Below are positions 1 to 7,859 of a stretch of 64,000 bases of DNA, one piece after another (position 1 is the first letter of the stretch; each line of letters starts with the position of its first letter). This stretch comes from VFJN01 sp963717755 (lineage in GTDB: Bacteria; Actinomycetota; Acidimicrobiia; Acidimicrobiales; VFJN01), in the NCBI GenBank assembly GCA_963717755.1, contig CAVQWY010000005.1, forward strand, positions 806,001-870,000, in the 5' to 3' direction. Position numbers and translations under genes: made by a program. Under the pieces are notes generated by a model. It did not search any database. It saw only the letters and a program-made list of their open reading frames with translations, and had not been told where the DNA came from.

Positions 1-411
1 GGGGTCGATCCCGAGGGCGGCCACCTCCTCGCGCATCCAGCCGACACCGACCCCGAGGAACAGGCGGCCGCCGGACAGGCGATCGATCGTCGCGCACCGC
101 TTGGCCAGCTGCAGCGGGTGGTGCTCGGGGAGCACGAGGATGCCGGTCCCGAGGCGGAGGCGCTCGGTCCGGGCCGCCAACCAGGCGAGCAGGTCGAGCG
201 GGTCGGGCAGCTCGCAGTCCTCAGGTAGCGGCATCCGCCCGGTGTCGCTGTACGGGTAGCGGCTCTCGTAGCCGACTGGCACCACGACGTGCTCCACGGT
301 GAGCAGCGACTCGAAGCCGACCTCGTCCGCGTGCCGCGCGAACGCTCCCATCCAGTCGGGGTCGCTGGCCACGTTGAGCCGGTACGGCGGCAGCAGCCCG
401 AGGGCGATCAC
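1..411 (-). CDS. LLM-class F420-dependent oxidoreductase, N-terminal 137 residues (partial, runs off left edge)
   Basis: Reading leftward from a GTG at 411, the frame stays open to the window edge. It encodes the N-terminal part of a luciferase-like monooxygenase-fold oxidoreductase. The segment RTERLRLGTGILVLP and the following RLSGGRLFLGVGVGW are hallmarks of the actinobacterial F420-dependent LLM family, which uses coenzyme F420 rather than FMN to reduce or oxidise cyclic or aromatic substrates in the cytoplasm. The GTG overlaps the TGA of the upstream alpha/beta hydrolase by 4 nt (GTGA), so it is probably the third gene of the TetR-hydrolase-LLM operon. The substrate is unknown and the C-terminal half is not in the window. 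Confidence 0.85.
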   Translation of the reverse strand, partial: MIALGLLPPYRLNVASDPDWMGAFARHADEVGFESLLTVEHVVVPVGYESRYPYSDTGRMPLPEDCELPDPLDLLAWLAARTERLRLGTGILVLPEHHPLQLAKRCATIDRLSGGRLFLGVGVGWMREEVAALGIDP

Positions 412-1184
412 GTCAGGGTGGCGTCGAAGGTTCGCACTCGGTCGAGGAACCGCTGCGCGTGCACCAGGTGCGGGTAGTGACCGCTCTCGTCCCACACCTC
501 GAGCGTGCTGGTCGGGATCTCGGTCTCCAGCCAGTGGCCGTACTCGCGGCCCGGGTCCGTGCCGTGCAGCGCGAGGTACGGCACCCGGACATCCGTCGTC
601 ATCGCGCGCACCAGCCCCGCCAGCTCGGCGGGGGACATCTCGATCACAGGGCCCCACATGCCGAGGACGACCTCCTGATCCGGCCGACGCAGGGCCCGCA
701 GCCGGGCCACCTCGTCGTCGGACAGCGCGCCGTCGAGGCCGTCGAAGAGAGCCGCGATGAAGTCATCGAACCCGTCGCCCCGGAGCATGGGCTCCACGCT
801 CTTCACCATGGCCTGGAAGTCACCCAGCGCGATCGACTGGTCGACGTTGATCACGCCGCGGCACGGGTGCAGGGAGGCGTAGGCCGTCACGACGACACCG
901 CCCATCGAGTGCCCGATCACGACCGGGTCGGCGAGCCCGGCGGCGTCCACCGCCGCGGCGACATCACCCGCCAAGTTCGCCGGGTCGTACGGGGCCGCCG
1001 CGGCTGACTCGCCGTGGCCGCGCAGGTCGACCGCCAGGACCGTGTGATCGGTGGCGAGGTCTGGCACGAGCGGGTCCCACGCGTGGTGGCTCTCCGTGAG
1101 CCCGTGCACGAGGACGAGCAGCGGGCCGTCCCCGGTGACCTCGTAGGCGATGTCGACGCCGTCGCTCGTGGTGACGGTGGCCAT
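408..1184 (-). CDS. alpha/beta hydrolase
   Basis: 258-residue alpha/beta-hydrolase-fold protein. Visible are the oxyanion-loop LVHGLTES near residue 25, the nucleophile elbow GHSMGG with Ser93, the DLRGHGES motif and a C-terminal ESGHYPH carrying the likely catalytic His. No signal peptide is seen, so it is probably cytoplasmic. The open frame extends upstream, but that extension only reads through the TetR gene in another frame; the ATG at 1184 overlaps the TetR stop by one base (TGATG). Its place between a TetR regulator and an F420-type oxidoreductase suggests hydrolysis of an ester or ring-cleavage product; the substrate is inference only. Confidence 0.85.
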   Translation of the reverse strand: MATVTTSDGVDIAYEVTGDGPLLVLVHGLTESHHAWDPLVPDLATDHTVLAVDLRGHGESAAAAPYDPANLAGDVAAAVDAAGLADPVVIGHSMGGVVVTAYASLHPCRGVINVDQSIALGDFQAMVKSVEPMLRGDGFDDFIAALFDGLDGALSDDEVARLRALRRPDQEVVLGMWGPVIEMSPAELAGLVRAMTTDVRVPYLALHGTDPGREYGHWLETEIPTSTLEVWDESGHYPHLVHAQRFLDRVRTFDATLT

Positions 1185-1861
1185 CAGCCGGGTGGGGTGA
1201 TGCCCGTGACGCCCCACGACACCTGACGCGCCATCGCCTCGCGGAGGTTGGCGGTGCGGATGCCCCAGAACTCGAACCCGTACTGGTGGGCGGCCGTGTG
1301 GGCGAGCATCGACACCAGGATGCCGGCCGCGGCCATCGGATCCATCCCCTTCGGGACACCACCCGCGACCTGCGACGCCTTCGTCACGTCGGCCAGCGCA
1401 TTCGTGATGTCGTTGAGCAGGCGCACCCGGATCTTCTGGAAGCGCCCGTCGCCCTCGTCGGTGGCGAGGTCCATCACCCGCAGCACCGGCCGGTGGTCGT
1501 CCCAGAACTCGAGGAAGGCGTCGACCAGCGCGAGGGAGGTATCGAAGGCGCCGACCCCGGCCCACGAGCCCTCGGTGATGATCTCCGTGAGGTGCTGACC
1601 CTGCTGCGCCATCTCCTCGGCGAGCACGAGGATGGCCGCCTCGACGTCGGCGAAGTACTGGTAGAAGGTCGCGGGTGACGTGCCCGCTTCGCGGGCGATG
1701 TCGATCACCTTCACGTCGCGGTAGCTCGTGGTGGTGAGCATGTCGCGGGTGCACTCCAGCAGCCGCTGCCGGGTGGCGCGCCCTCGACGACCGGGCACGC
1801 GCCCATCGGCGGCGCGCAGGTCTTCGTCGTCCACCGGGTGCAGGGGCGTCACCTCGGGCAT
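1184..1861 (-). CDS. TetR-family transcriptional regulator (TetR1)
   Basis: 225 residues. After an approximately 28-residue basic lead (RVPGRRGRATRQRLL) comes a TetR helix-turn-helix with the signature VIDIAREAGTSPATFYQYF at about residues 52-70, then an all-alpha ligand-binding domain. Start ATG at 1861 has a TANNNT box (TACCCT, 1868-1873) six nt upstream, so the transcript is probably leaderless. The palindrome at 1881-1898 lies directly upstream of this box. Because the same palindrome recurs at four sites near lipid-catabolism genes, this protein is the best candidate for the regulator that binds it, with autoregulation. That assignment is inference from position. Confidence 0.88.
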   Translation of the reverse strand: MPEVTPLHPVDDEDLRAADGRVPGRRGRATRQRLLECTRDMLTTTSYRDVKVIDIAREAGTSPATFYQYFADVEAAILVLAEEMAQQGQHLTEIITEGSWAGVGAFDTSLALVDAFLEFWDDHRPVLRVMDLATDEGDGRFQKIRVRLLNDITNALADVTKASQVAGGVPKGMDPMAAAGILVSMLAHTAAHQYGFEFWGIRTANLREAMARQVSWGVTGITPPG

Positions 1862-1867
1862 GGCGAG

Positions 1868-1873
1868 AGGGTA
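1868..1873 (-). promoter_or_regulatory. -10 box of TetR1 operon (leaderless)
   Basis: TACCCT on the minus strand, separated from the ATG at 1861 by exactly 6 nt, the geometry expected when transcription starts on the A of the start codon. Overlapped upstream by the palindromic operator. Confidence 0.5.
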
Positions 1874-1880
1874 CCGGCGA

Positions 1881-1898
1881 TCTGACGGGGCGTCAGGT
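1881..1898. promoter_or_regulatory. Operator A, TGAC-N5-GTCA palindrome
   Basis: TCTGACGGGGCGTCAGGT; core TGACGGGGCGTCA at 1883-1895, centre 28 nt upstream of the TetR1 start codon. The stop codon of the upstream FadD3-like gene is embedded in the right half. Same motif as at 4139, 5611 and 18079. Confidence 0.7.
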
Positions 1899-3494
1899 CT
1901 CGGCGGCCGCCCGCGCCCGCAGCTCCGTCTTGAGCACCTTGTTGCTGGCGTTCATCGGCAGCGCGTCCACGATCCGCACGTGCCGCGGGGCCTTGAAGCC
2001 AGCCATGTGCTCGCGCGCCCATGCCGTCACGGCATCGGGATCGACGTCGGCCCCCGCCTTGGGCACCAGGAACGCCATCCCGACCTCGCCCATGCGCTCG
2101 TCGGCCACCCCGATGACCGCCGCCTGGGCGACGTCAGGGTGGAGCAGCAGGAGGCGCTCGATCTCCGCCGGGTAGGCGTTGAACCCGCCGGAGATGAACA
2201 TGTCCTTCTTGCGATCGGTGATGGCGACGTAGCCGTCACCGTCCATCGTGCCGATGTCGCCGGTGTGCAGCCAGCCGTCGGCGTCGATGACCTCGGCGGT
2301 CTGGTCGGGGGCCTCGAAGTACCCCTGCATGACGTTGTAGCCCCGCACGACGATCTCGCCCGGGTCGCCCCGAGGCAGCTCGATGCCGTCGTCGTCGACG
2401 ATGCGCACCTCGACCCCCGGGATGGCGCGACCGGAGCTGCCGGAGATCAGCTCGGGCGGGTCGTCGGGCCGGCAGACGGTGACGATGCCGCAGCACTCGG
2501 TGAGCCCGTAGGCGGTGACGACGGTCTCGAAGCCGAGCTCGTCCTCCATGCGCTTGATCAGCTCCACCGGCACGGGCGCCGCGCCGGTGACGGCCAGCCG
2601 CAGCGACTGCATGCGCTCGCGGTCGAGGTCGGGATGGTTGAGGAAGGTCTGGTAGATCGTGGGCGGCCCGGGCAGCGCGGTGATGGCGTGGTCGGCCACG
2701 TTGGCCATCGCCATCGGGATGTCGAACACCGACTGCGGTACGAGGGTGGCGCCCACGGTGAGGCAGGCGACGATGCCGGCCTTGTAGCCGAAGGCGTGGA
2801 AGAACGGGTTGACCACGAGGTAGCGGTCGTCCTGGCGGAGGCCGACGATGGCGGCCCAGTCGGCGAAGCCGCGCAGGGTCTGGCCGTGCGTGGCGACCAC
2901 CCCCTTGGGGTTCCCGGTGGTCCCGGACGTGAACAGGATGTCGGACGGGTCGTCGGCACCAAGGCCGGCCACCCGAGCGTCGAGCGCACCGGGATCGACC
3001 ACCGAGCCGGCGGCGACGAAGTCGGCCCATGCCACCGTCCCCGGCGGCGCGTCGCCGCGCAGCACCACCACCCCTTCGAGGTGCGGCAGGTCGTGACCCT
3101 CGAGCATGGCGACGTAGTCGTTGCCGAGGAAGCCGTTCACCGTCACGAGCAGGCGGGCCCGGCTCGCCTGCAGGATGTACGCGGCTTCGGGGCCCTTGTA
3201 CCGGGTGTTGATCGGCACGACCACGCCCCCGGCCGACTGCAGGCCGAGGAGGGCGACGATCCACTCCCACACGTTCGGGGACCAGATGGCCACCCGATCG
3301 CCAGGTTCGATGCCGGCGGCGACGAACGCCCGGCCCGCGTCGGCGGCCGCCGTGGCCAGCTCGCGGAACGTCAGGTGCACCTCGGCGTCGACCACCGCCT
3401 CCGCGTCTCCGAAGCGATCGGCCGCCGACCGGGCCAGACCGGGGATGGAGCCCCACTCGAGATCGCCGCGGATGCCCGTGTCCATGTCCGCCAT
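1893..3494 (-). CDS. FadD3-like acyl-CoA ligase (AMP-binding)
   Basis: 533-residue ANL-superfamily ligase. The P-loop motif TSGTTGNPKG lies at about residues 189-198; TAYGLTE, the DGWLHTGDIG A8-hinge region and a C-terminal NASNKVLKTELR with the catalytic Lys are all present. The stretch ALPGPPTIYQTFLNHP and general layout resemble mycobacterial FadD3, which activates the steroid-ring-derived propionate HIP to its CoA thioester; membership in that subgroup is from memory, not alignment. It follows the isochorismatase-fold gene by 3 nt, so both are probably transcribed from the promoter at 4125-4157. Its TGA stop lies inside operator A. The reaction (acid + ATP + CoA) is secure, the substrate is not. 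Confidence 0.85.
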   Translation of the reverse strand: MADMDTGIRGDLEWGSIPGLARSAADRFGDAEAVVDAEVHLTFRELATAAADAGRAFVAAGIEPGDRVAIWSPNVWEWIVALLGLQSAGGVVVPINTRYKGPEAAYILQASRARLLVTVNGFLGNDYVAMLEGHDLPHLEGVVVLRGDAPPGTVAWADFVAAGSVVDPGALDARVAGLGADDPSDILFTSGTTGNPKGVVATHGQTLRGFADWAAIVGLRQDDRYLVVNPFFHAFGYKAGIVACLTVGATLVPQSVFDIPMAMANVADHAITALPGPPTIYQTFLNHPDLDRERMQSLRLAVTGAAPVPVELIKRMEDELGFETVVTAYGLTECCGIVTVCRPDDPPELISGSSGRAIPGVEVRIVDDDGIELPRGDPGEIVVRGYNVMQGYFEAPDQTAEVIDADGWLHTGDIGTMDGDGYVAITDRKKDMFISGGFNAYPAEIERLLLLHPDVAQAAVIGVADERMGEVGMAFLVPKAGADVDPDAVTAWAREHMAGFKAPRHVRIVDALPMNASNKVLKTELRARAAAET

Positions 3495-3497
3495 CGC

Positions 3498-4118
3498 TCA
3501 GCCCTTCCAGATCGCGACGAGCTCGTCCGTGGTGGTGACGGCGGCGAGGAGGGCGAGGGTGTTGTCGATGACGGCGTCCGCGTACTCCTGCGGGATGCCG
3601 CACACGGCGTCGCGCGGCAGCACCACGTCGTAGCCACGGTTCACCGCGTCCATCACCAGGTTGGTGACGGCGATGTTCACGGACACGCCCGTGACGACGA
3701 TCGTGCGGATGCCGAGGTTGCGCAGCACGGGGTCGAGATCGGTGCCGGTCATCGGGTCGAGGCCGTGGGTGCGCGAGAGCACGAGGTCACCGGGTTCGGG
3801 GCCGAGCTCCGGCACCACCGCCACCTCTGGCGTGCCTGGCAGCAGCGGCACCGGTGACTTGCGCACCCCCATGAACAGCCGGGCGTTGGTGTTGGCGCCC
3901 TTGCCGTCGGCGCGGCGGTAGGCGGTGCAGTGCACCACCTGCACACCGGCGGCTCGCGCCGCAGGCAGCAGGCGACCGAGGCTCGGCAGCATCTGCACCG
4001 CAGCCGCCTCGGCCAGGGCCGGCAAGGCGGACCGCTCGCCGACCACGCCGTTCTGCACCTCGGACGTGACGATCGCGGTGTGCGCCGGCGCCACGAGCGC
4101 AGCCAGGTCGAGCGGCAT
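3498..4118 (-). CDS. Isochorismatase-fold (cysteine hydrolase family) protein lacking the catalytic Cys
   Basis: 206 residues with the isochorismatase/nicotinamidase fold: TSEVQNGVV near the N-terminus, VVHCTAYRR, and TGVSVNIAVTNLVMDAVNRGY. In the catalytic family the triad is Asp-Lys-Cys. Here the Asp position is Glu20, the Lys position is Arg116 (LSRTHG) and the Cys position, normally within a TGV-x3-VCV type motif, is Ala150. All three positions are altered, so classical hydrolysis through a Cys thioester seems impossible. Start ATG at 4118 has TAGGGT six nt upstream (4125-4130). First gene of an operon with the FadD3-like ligase; role may be non-catalytic or a different chemistry. Confidence 0.8.
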   Translation of the reverse strand: MPLDLAALVAPAHTAIVTSEVQNGVVGERSALPALAEAAAVQMLPSLGRLLPAARAAGVQVVHCTAYRRADGKGANTNARLFMGVRKSPVPLLPGTPEVAVVPELGPEPGDLVLSRTHGLDPMTGTDLDPVLRNLGIRTIVVTGVSVNIAVTNLVMDAVNRGYDVVLPRDAVCGIPQEYADAVIDNTLALLAAVTTTDELVAIWKG

Positions 4119-4124
4119 GCGCCG

Positions 4125-4130
4125 ACCCTA
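4125..4130 (-). promoter_or_regulatory. -10 box of the isochorismatase/FadD3-like operon
   Basis: TAGGGT on the minus strand, 6 nt before the ATG at 4118; leaderless geometry. Operator B lies immediately upstream. Confidence 0.5.
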
Positions 4131-4138
4131 CCGCGAGG

Positions 4139-4157
4139 ATCTGACGGCCCGTCAGAT
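4139..4157. promoter_or_regulatory. Operator B, perfect 19-bp palindrome
   Basis: ATCTGACGGCCCGTCAGAT, nine-base perfect arms around a single central base; core TGAC-N5-GTCA at 4142-4154, centred 30 nt from the ATG at 4118. The TGA stop of the fatty acid hydroxylase gene is embedded in it. Best-preserved copy of the motif shared with 1881, 5611 and 18079. Confidence 0.78.
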
Positions 4158-4787
4158 GAGGGGAGCGAGGTTGGCGAAGGCTCGGTGGTGGTCGATGGCG
4201 GCCTGATCGTCGGTCCAGGGGCGCTGGCCGACGAGCACGTAGTCGTCGGCGTACTCCGGCTTCACCTCGCCGTCGTCGTCGACCAGCCACACCATCGCGA
4301 GGCGGCGCGGCACCCGGACCGGTCCGTCGACGCGCTCGAAGGTGCCGAACACCAGGTCCCACATCGGCGTGGTGACGCCCTGGTTGGCGAGCGGGTGACC
4401 GAAGTGGTGGTGGAAGTGGTGACGGCGCACCCAGCGCTCGTAAGGGTGGGCGATCGGCCGGCGGTGGGCGCGCCAGTGGATCCAGTCGTAGAAGCCGTAG
4501 GCGGCCACCCAGCCGACGCCGAGCAGCGCGCCGACCGGTCCGAGGAGCGTGGCGGCGTTGAGGCCGAGGACCACTCCCACGGCGATCACGCCGGTCCACG
4601 CGAAGTACCACGACTCGAGCACCGAGTCCTGCAGGGCGTGATGGCGCAGGTGCTCCTTCGAGGCGAGGCCGCGACCCTTGAGGGCGTGCATGGCGAAGCG
4701 GTGCATCACGTACTCGCCGAGGGTCCACATGGCCGCGCCGATCATCAGCAGCGCGAGCCCCGCGAGGGCGTACAGGGGGATGGTCAT
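4152..4787 (-). CDS. Fatty acid hydroxylase / sterol desaturase superfamily membrane protein
   Basis: 211 residues with two or more hydrophobic helices (residues 3-22 and 65-100) and the di-iron histidine clusters of the superfamily: EYVMHRFAMH, KEHLRHH, DWIHWRAH and RRHHFHHHFGH. Such enzymes are integral membrane oxygenases that hydroxylate or desaturate lipid chains, carotenoids or sterols. The ATG overlaps the TGA of the TetR2 gene (ATGA), so the two form an operon. The specific lipid is not evident. Confidence 0.85.
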   Translation of the reverse strand: MTIPLYALAGLALLMIGAAMWTLGEYVMHRFAMHALKGRGLASKEHLRHHALQDSVLESWYFAWTGVIAVGVVLGLNAATLLGPVGALLGVGWVAAYGFYDWIHWRAHRRPIAHPYERWVRRHHFHHHFGHPLANQGVTTPMWDLVFGTFERVDGPVRVPRRLAMVWLVDDDGEVKPEYADDYVLVGQRPWTDDQAAIDHHRAFANLAPLI

Positions 4788-5425
4788 GGCGTGTCGTCTC
4801 CGTGCGGGAGGGGGCGGGCGAGCGGCTGGCGCGCGGCGATGGCGTCGATCACGGCATGCGCGTCGGCGAGCAGGGCAGGGGCAGCACCGAAGCCGACCAG
4901 CAGGTCGTCGACGAGCAGCCGCGCCAGGCGCACGCCGTCGAGCAGATCGGCGTCCCAGCGCGCGAGCTTGCTCACCTGGAGCACGCCGTTGAGCGCGGCG
5001 GCCAGGACGATCGTGCGATCCATGGCGTCCGCTGGGTGGAGGGCGCCGACGTCGGCGGCGGCCGCGAAGCGCTCGCGGGCCATGTCGAGGAGGCGGAACA
5101 CGGTGGGCACCACGCGGGCACCCTCCTCCGTCGGCACGAGCTGGTCGGCGTCGTACATGAGCTGCTGCAGCAGGCGCTGCTCGTGCGGGAGCGTGTCGAC
5201 GGCCTCGATGGAGAAGCGGGCGAAGCCGACCAAGTGGGCGAGCACCGCCACGGAGGGATCGAGGTCGGCCACGCGCTGCTCGATCGCGGGGCGGAGCAGC
5301 AGGTAGCTGCCGGTGAGGCGATCGACGGCTTCGCGCTGCACCTCGGCGACGAGCGCGCCCTTCGACGGGAAGTAGGTGTAGACGCTGCCGACCGCGGCCC
5401 CGACCTCGGCCGCCAGTCGCTGCAT
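4784..5425 (-). CDS. TetR-family transcriptional regulator (TetR2); start uncertain
   Basis: From the ATG at 5425 the protein is 213 residues, beginning MQRLAAEVGAAVGSVYTYFPSKG, i.e. inside the helix-turn-helix. Helix 1 (RNRLVRHRDYLQTALLIATEEG) is encoded upstream in the same frame, which stays open to 5602, so the ATG cannot be the true start. No ATG, GTG or TTG exists in that extension. A GTG at 5553 in another frame gives a plausible N-terminus (VVQDQPVVAPPAGRRG) that would join after one indel near 5505, like the other frameshifts in this window. A -35-like TTGACG lies at 5584-5589 (minus). Operator pair 5547-5575 overlaps its promoter. Operon with the fatty acid hydroxylase. Confidence 0.75.
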   Translation of the reverse strand: MQRLAAEVGAAVGSVYTYFPSKGALVAEVQREAVDRLTGSYLLLRPAIEQRVADLDPSVAVLAHLVGFARFSIEAVDTLPHEQRLLQQLMYDADQLVPTEEGARVVPTVFRLLDMARERFAAAADVGALHPADAMDRTIVLAAALNGVLQVSKLARWDADLLDGVRLARLLVDDLLVGFGAAPALLADAHAVIDAIAARQPLARPLPHGDDTP

Positions 5426-5546
5426 CGTCAGCGCACCGATGCCCTCCTCGGTGGCGATGAGCAGCGCCGTCTGGAGGTAGTCGCGGTGGCGGACCAGCCG
5501 GTTCCGCCGCGGCGCCCAGCGGGAGGGGCGACGACCGGCTGATCCT

Positions 5547-5575
5547 GAACCACGTTCAGCATCTGAACATGGTTC
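5547..5575. promoter_or_regulatory. Double GAAC-N3-GTTC operator, TetR2 candidate site
   Basis: Two 13-base arms (5547-5559 and 5563-5575) form an inverted repeat with one mismatch and a 3-nt centre. Each arm pair also contains its own small palindrome, GAACCACGTTC and GAACATGGTTC. This fits two TetR dimers bound side by side. It overlaps the putative TetR2 promoter and sits just upstream of the amidohydrolase promoter. Confidence 0.65.
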
Positions 5576-5603
5576 AACCTTTTCGTCAAGCCAGGCGTGA
5601 GGC

Positions 5604-5609
5604 TAGGGT
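5604..5609 (+). promoter_or_regulatory. Candidate -10 box of amidohydrolase gene
   Basis: TAGGGT on the plus strand; transcription would begin near 5616, inside operator C, leaving a leader of about 30 nt with GGAG at 5635-5638 as ribosome binding site for the ATG at 5647. Confidence 0.4.
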
Positions 5610-5610
5610 T

Positions 5611-5627
5611 TCTGACACACCGTCAGA
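5611..5627. promoter_or_regulatory. Operator C, TGAC-N5-GTCA palindrome
   Basis: TCTGACACACCGTCAGA; core at 5613-5625, centred 28 nt upstream of the amidohydrolase ATG at 5647. Arms TCTGAC/GTCAGA are perfect. Together with the different operator at 5547-5575 it suggests dual control of this gene. Confidence 0.68.
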
Positions 5628-5646
5628 TTTGGATGGAGCCGTCCCC

Positions 5647-6852
5647 ATGACCACCGCGCCCGACTGGGAGCTGCCCACCATCGTGAGCGTGGACGACCAC
5701 GTCGTCGAGCCACCGCACGTCTGGGACACCTGGCTGCCCGAGCGCTTCCGCGCCCGCGGGCCCAAGGTCGAACGGCGCGGCATCGGTCACATGAAGCACA
5801 TCGGCGGCGGCCAGTACGAGCAGACCTTCGACCCGGACGGGCCGCAGGCCGACTGCTGGGTGTACGAGGACCTCGTCTACATCCACAAGCGCCACGTCGC
5901 CGCCGTCGGCTTCGACCGTGACGACATGACCATGTCGCCGATCACCTACGACGAGATGCGGCCCGGGTGCTACGACCCGAAGGCGCGCGTCGAGGACATG
6001 CAGATGAACCACGTGGAGGCATCCCTGTGCTTCCCGTCGTTCCCGCGCTTCTGCGGGCAGACGTTCACCGAGGCCAAGGACCGTGAGCTCGGCGAGGCGT
6101 GCGTGTACGCGTACAACGACTGGATGGTCGAGGAGTGGTGCGGCGACTCCGACGGCCAGCTCCTCCCCCTCCCGATCATCCCGCTGTGGGATGCCGAGCT
6201 GGCGGCCAAGGAGGTCGTGCGCAACGCGGAGCGCGGCGCGCGCGCCGTGTGCTTCAGCGAGATCCCGCCGCACCTCGGGCTGCCGTCGATCCACTCGGGC
6301 GAGTGGGATCCGTTCATCGCGGCGTGCCAGGACACCAGCACCGTGATCTGCATGCACATCGGGTCGTCCTCGCGCATGCCGGCCACCTCCGGTGACGCGC
6401 CGGTGGCGGTGGCCGCCACGCTGTCCTTCGGCAACGCCATGGCCTCGATGAGCGACTGGCTCTTCTCCGGCAAGCTCGTGCAGTACCCCGACCTGAAGCT
6501 GGCCTACAGCGAGGGCCAGATCGGCTGGATCCCGTACATCCTCGAGCGGGCCGACACCGTGTGGGAGGAGCACCGGGCGTGGGGCGGCGTGGCCGACCTC
6601 GTCCCCGAGCCGCCGTCCACCTACTACTACCGCCAGATGTACGGCTGCTTCTTCCGCGACCAGCACGGCATCGACAGCCTGGACAAGGTCGGCGAGGACA
6701 ACATCACCTTCGAGACCGACTACCCCCACACCGACTCGACGTGGCCCAACACGAAGGAGGTCGCCACCAAGCTCATGGAGGGCGTCGCTCCCGAGGTCGT
6801 CGAGAAGATCATGCGCGGCAACGCCCGCCGCATGCTGTCGATGGACGACTGA
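5647..6852 (+). CDS. Amidohydrolase family protein (amidohydrolase 2)
   Basis: 401 residues from the ATG at 5647 (an earlier in-frame ATG at 5569 would translate through operator C and is unlikely). N-terminal SVDDHVVEPPHVW, central CMHIGSSS and C-terminal FETDYPHTDSTWP supply the His and Asp positions typical of the ACMSD/amidohydrolase-2 family, which carries out metal-assisted hydrolysis or decarboxylation. Many actinobacterial members lie in lipid or aromatic catabolic clusters. It faces away from TetR2 and carries two kinds of operator in its promoter, so expression is probably effector-controlled. The exact substrate is unknown. Confidence 0.85.
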   Translation: MTTAPDWELPTIVSVDDHVVEPPHVWDTWLPERFRARGPKVERRGIGHMKHIGGGQYEQTFDPDGPQADCWVYEDLVYIHKRHVAAVGFDRDDMTMSPITYDEMRPGCYDPKARVEDMQMNHVEASLCFPSFPRFCGQTFTEAKDRELGEACVYAYNDWMVEEWCGDSDGQLLPLPIIPLWDAELAAKEVVRNAERGARAVCFSEIPPHLGLPSIHSGEWDPFIAACQDTSTVICMHIGSSSRMPATSGDAPVAVAATLSFGNAMASMSDWLFSGKLVQYPDLKLAYSEGQIGWIPYILERADTVWEEHRAWGGVADLVPEPPSTYYYRQMYGCFFRDQHGIDSLDKVGEDNITFETDYPHTDSTWPNTKEVATKLMEGVAPEVVEKIMRGNARRMLSMDD

Positions 6853-7827
6853 CTACCGCGGCGCGCGGCTCAGCGTCGTGACCGCCCTGACGTCCTCCGC
6901 GTAGCCGAGGTCGCGGTAGAGGCGGAGGGCGCCCGTGGGGTTCTCGTGGTCGACGCCGAGGATGCTGCGCTCGAAGCCGGTGTCGGATGCCTGGATCTTG
7001 CGGAGGACATCGGCGATCAGCCAGCGGGCGACTCCCTTGCCGCGCCACGCCCGGCGGGTGCCGATGCTGGTGAGCCACGCTTCGACCGGGACGCTGTCCC
7101 AGTCCTGCGGGTAGGCGGCGGTCAGCACGAACGCCACCACCTGACCGCTGGCCGGGTCGAGCGCCACGTTCGACAGGTCAGCCCGGAAGTTGCGATGACC
7201 CGTGTACCACTGCGCCCACTCCTCGGCGGTGCGCGGCTCGCTCCCCCAGTGGTCGGCGAAGGACTCGACGTGCGCCAGACGGGTCTCCTCGTCGAGCTCC
7301 TGGCTCCAGGGCCGGAGCTCGAGGCCGGGAAGAGCAGGCAGATCGGGGACGGGGTCGCCGGCCGGCCGGGCGATCTCGAGGAACCGGCGCACCGGCTCGA
7401 AGCCAGCCTTGGTGGCCACCGCCAGCAGGTCGCGCTGGTGGTCCGCCGCGTCCACCTGGACCTTGGTGTCGATCGACGCATCGAAGCCGGCCGCGATCTC
7501 CGTGGCTCGCGAGAGCATCCACTCGAACAGCTCCGTGCCGATCCCCTGCCGGCGGTGGCTGGGGCGCACGCCACCCCAGCACCAGACCTTGTGCGAGTCG
7601 CGCTGACCGGGCATTCCCTTGAGCCAGGCGAAGGCGACCAGCTCCGAGCCATCCCAACCGAACCTGGCGTCGGTGTCGGGGTGCGACCAGACGGACTTCC
7701 ACTCGTCGTCGAGGTCGTCCAGCTCGTACGTCTCTCCGCGCACGTCGACGGCTTCCATGGCTGCGAGCAGGGCGGCCCACTCGGGATCGTCATCTCGCGA
7801 CGGAGGCGCCCAGCGCAGCTCGACCAT
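6853..7827 (-). CDS. GNAT family N-acetyltransferase with two GNAT domains
   Basis: 324 residues from the ATG at 7827. The first half contains VRPSHRRQGIGTELFEWML, a typical acetyl-CoA pyrophosphate loop; the second half contains IGTRRAWRGKGVARWLIADVL and a C-terminal ENPTGALRLYRDLGY. Tandem GNAT domains of about 160 residues each are usual for MshD-like and related actinobacterial acetyltransferases, but I do not assign MshD. Its TAG stop directly abuts the amidohydrolase TGA (convergent, no gap). Longer upstream readings in the frame belong to antisense of neighbouring genes. Confidence 0.82.
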   Translation of the reverse strand: MVELRWAPPSRDDDPEWAALLAAMEAVDVRGETYELDDLDDEWKSVWSHPDTDARFGWDGSELVAFAWLKGMPGQRDSHKVWCWGGVRPSHRRQGIGTELFEWMLSRATEIAAGFDASIDTKVQVDAADHQRDLLAVATKAGFEPVRRFLEIARPAGDPVPDLPALPGLELRPWSQELDEETRLAHVESFADHWGSEPRTAEEWAQWYTGHRNFRADLSNVALDPASGQVVAFVLTAAYPQDWDSVPVEAWLTSIGTRRAWRGKGVARWLIADVLRKIQASDTGFERSILGVDHENPTGALRLYRDLGYAEDVRAVTTLSRAPR

Positions 7828-7859
7828 GGGCTGGATCTTGGCACTACGGTCCCGCGCCC

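Noticed and set aside
289..760. Rightward open frames rich in Arg/Pro on the opposite strand of the first hydrolase
   Set aside because: They are antisense shadows of the real minus-strand genes; no family motif and poor third-position bias.
4784..5425. TetR2 as a 213-residue protein starting at ATG 5425
   Set aside because: The ATG lies within the DNA-binding domain, so this is kept only as a coordinate placeholder; the real N-terminus lies upstream.
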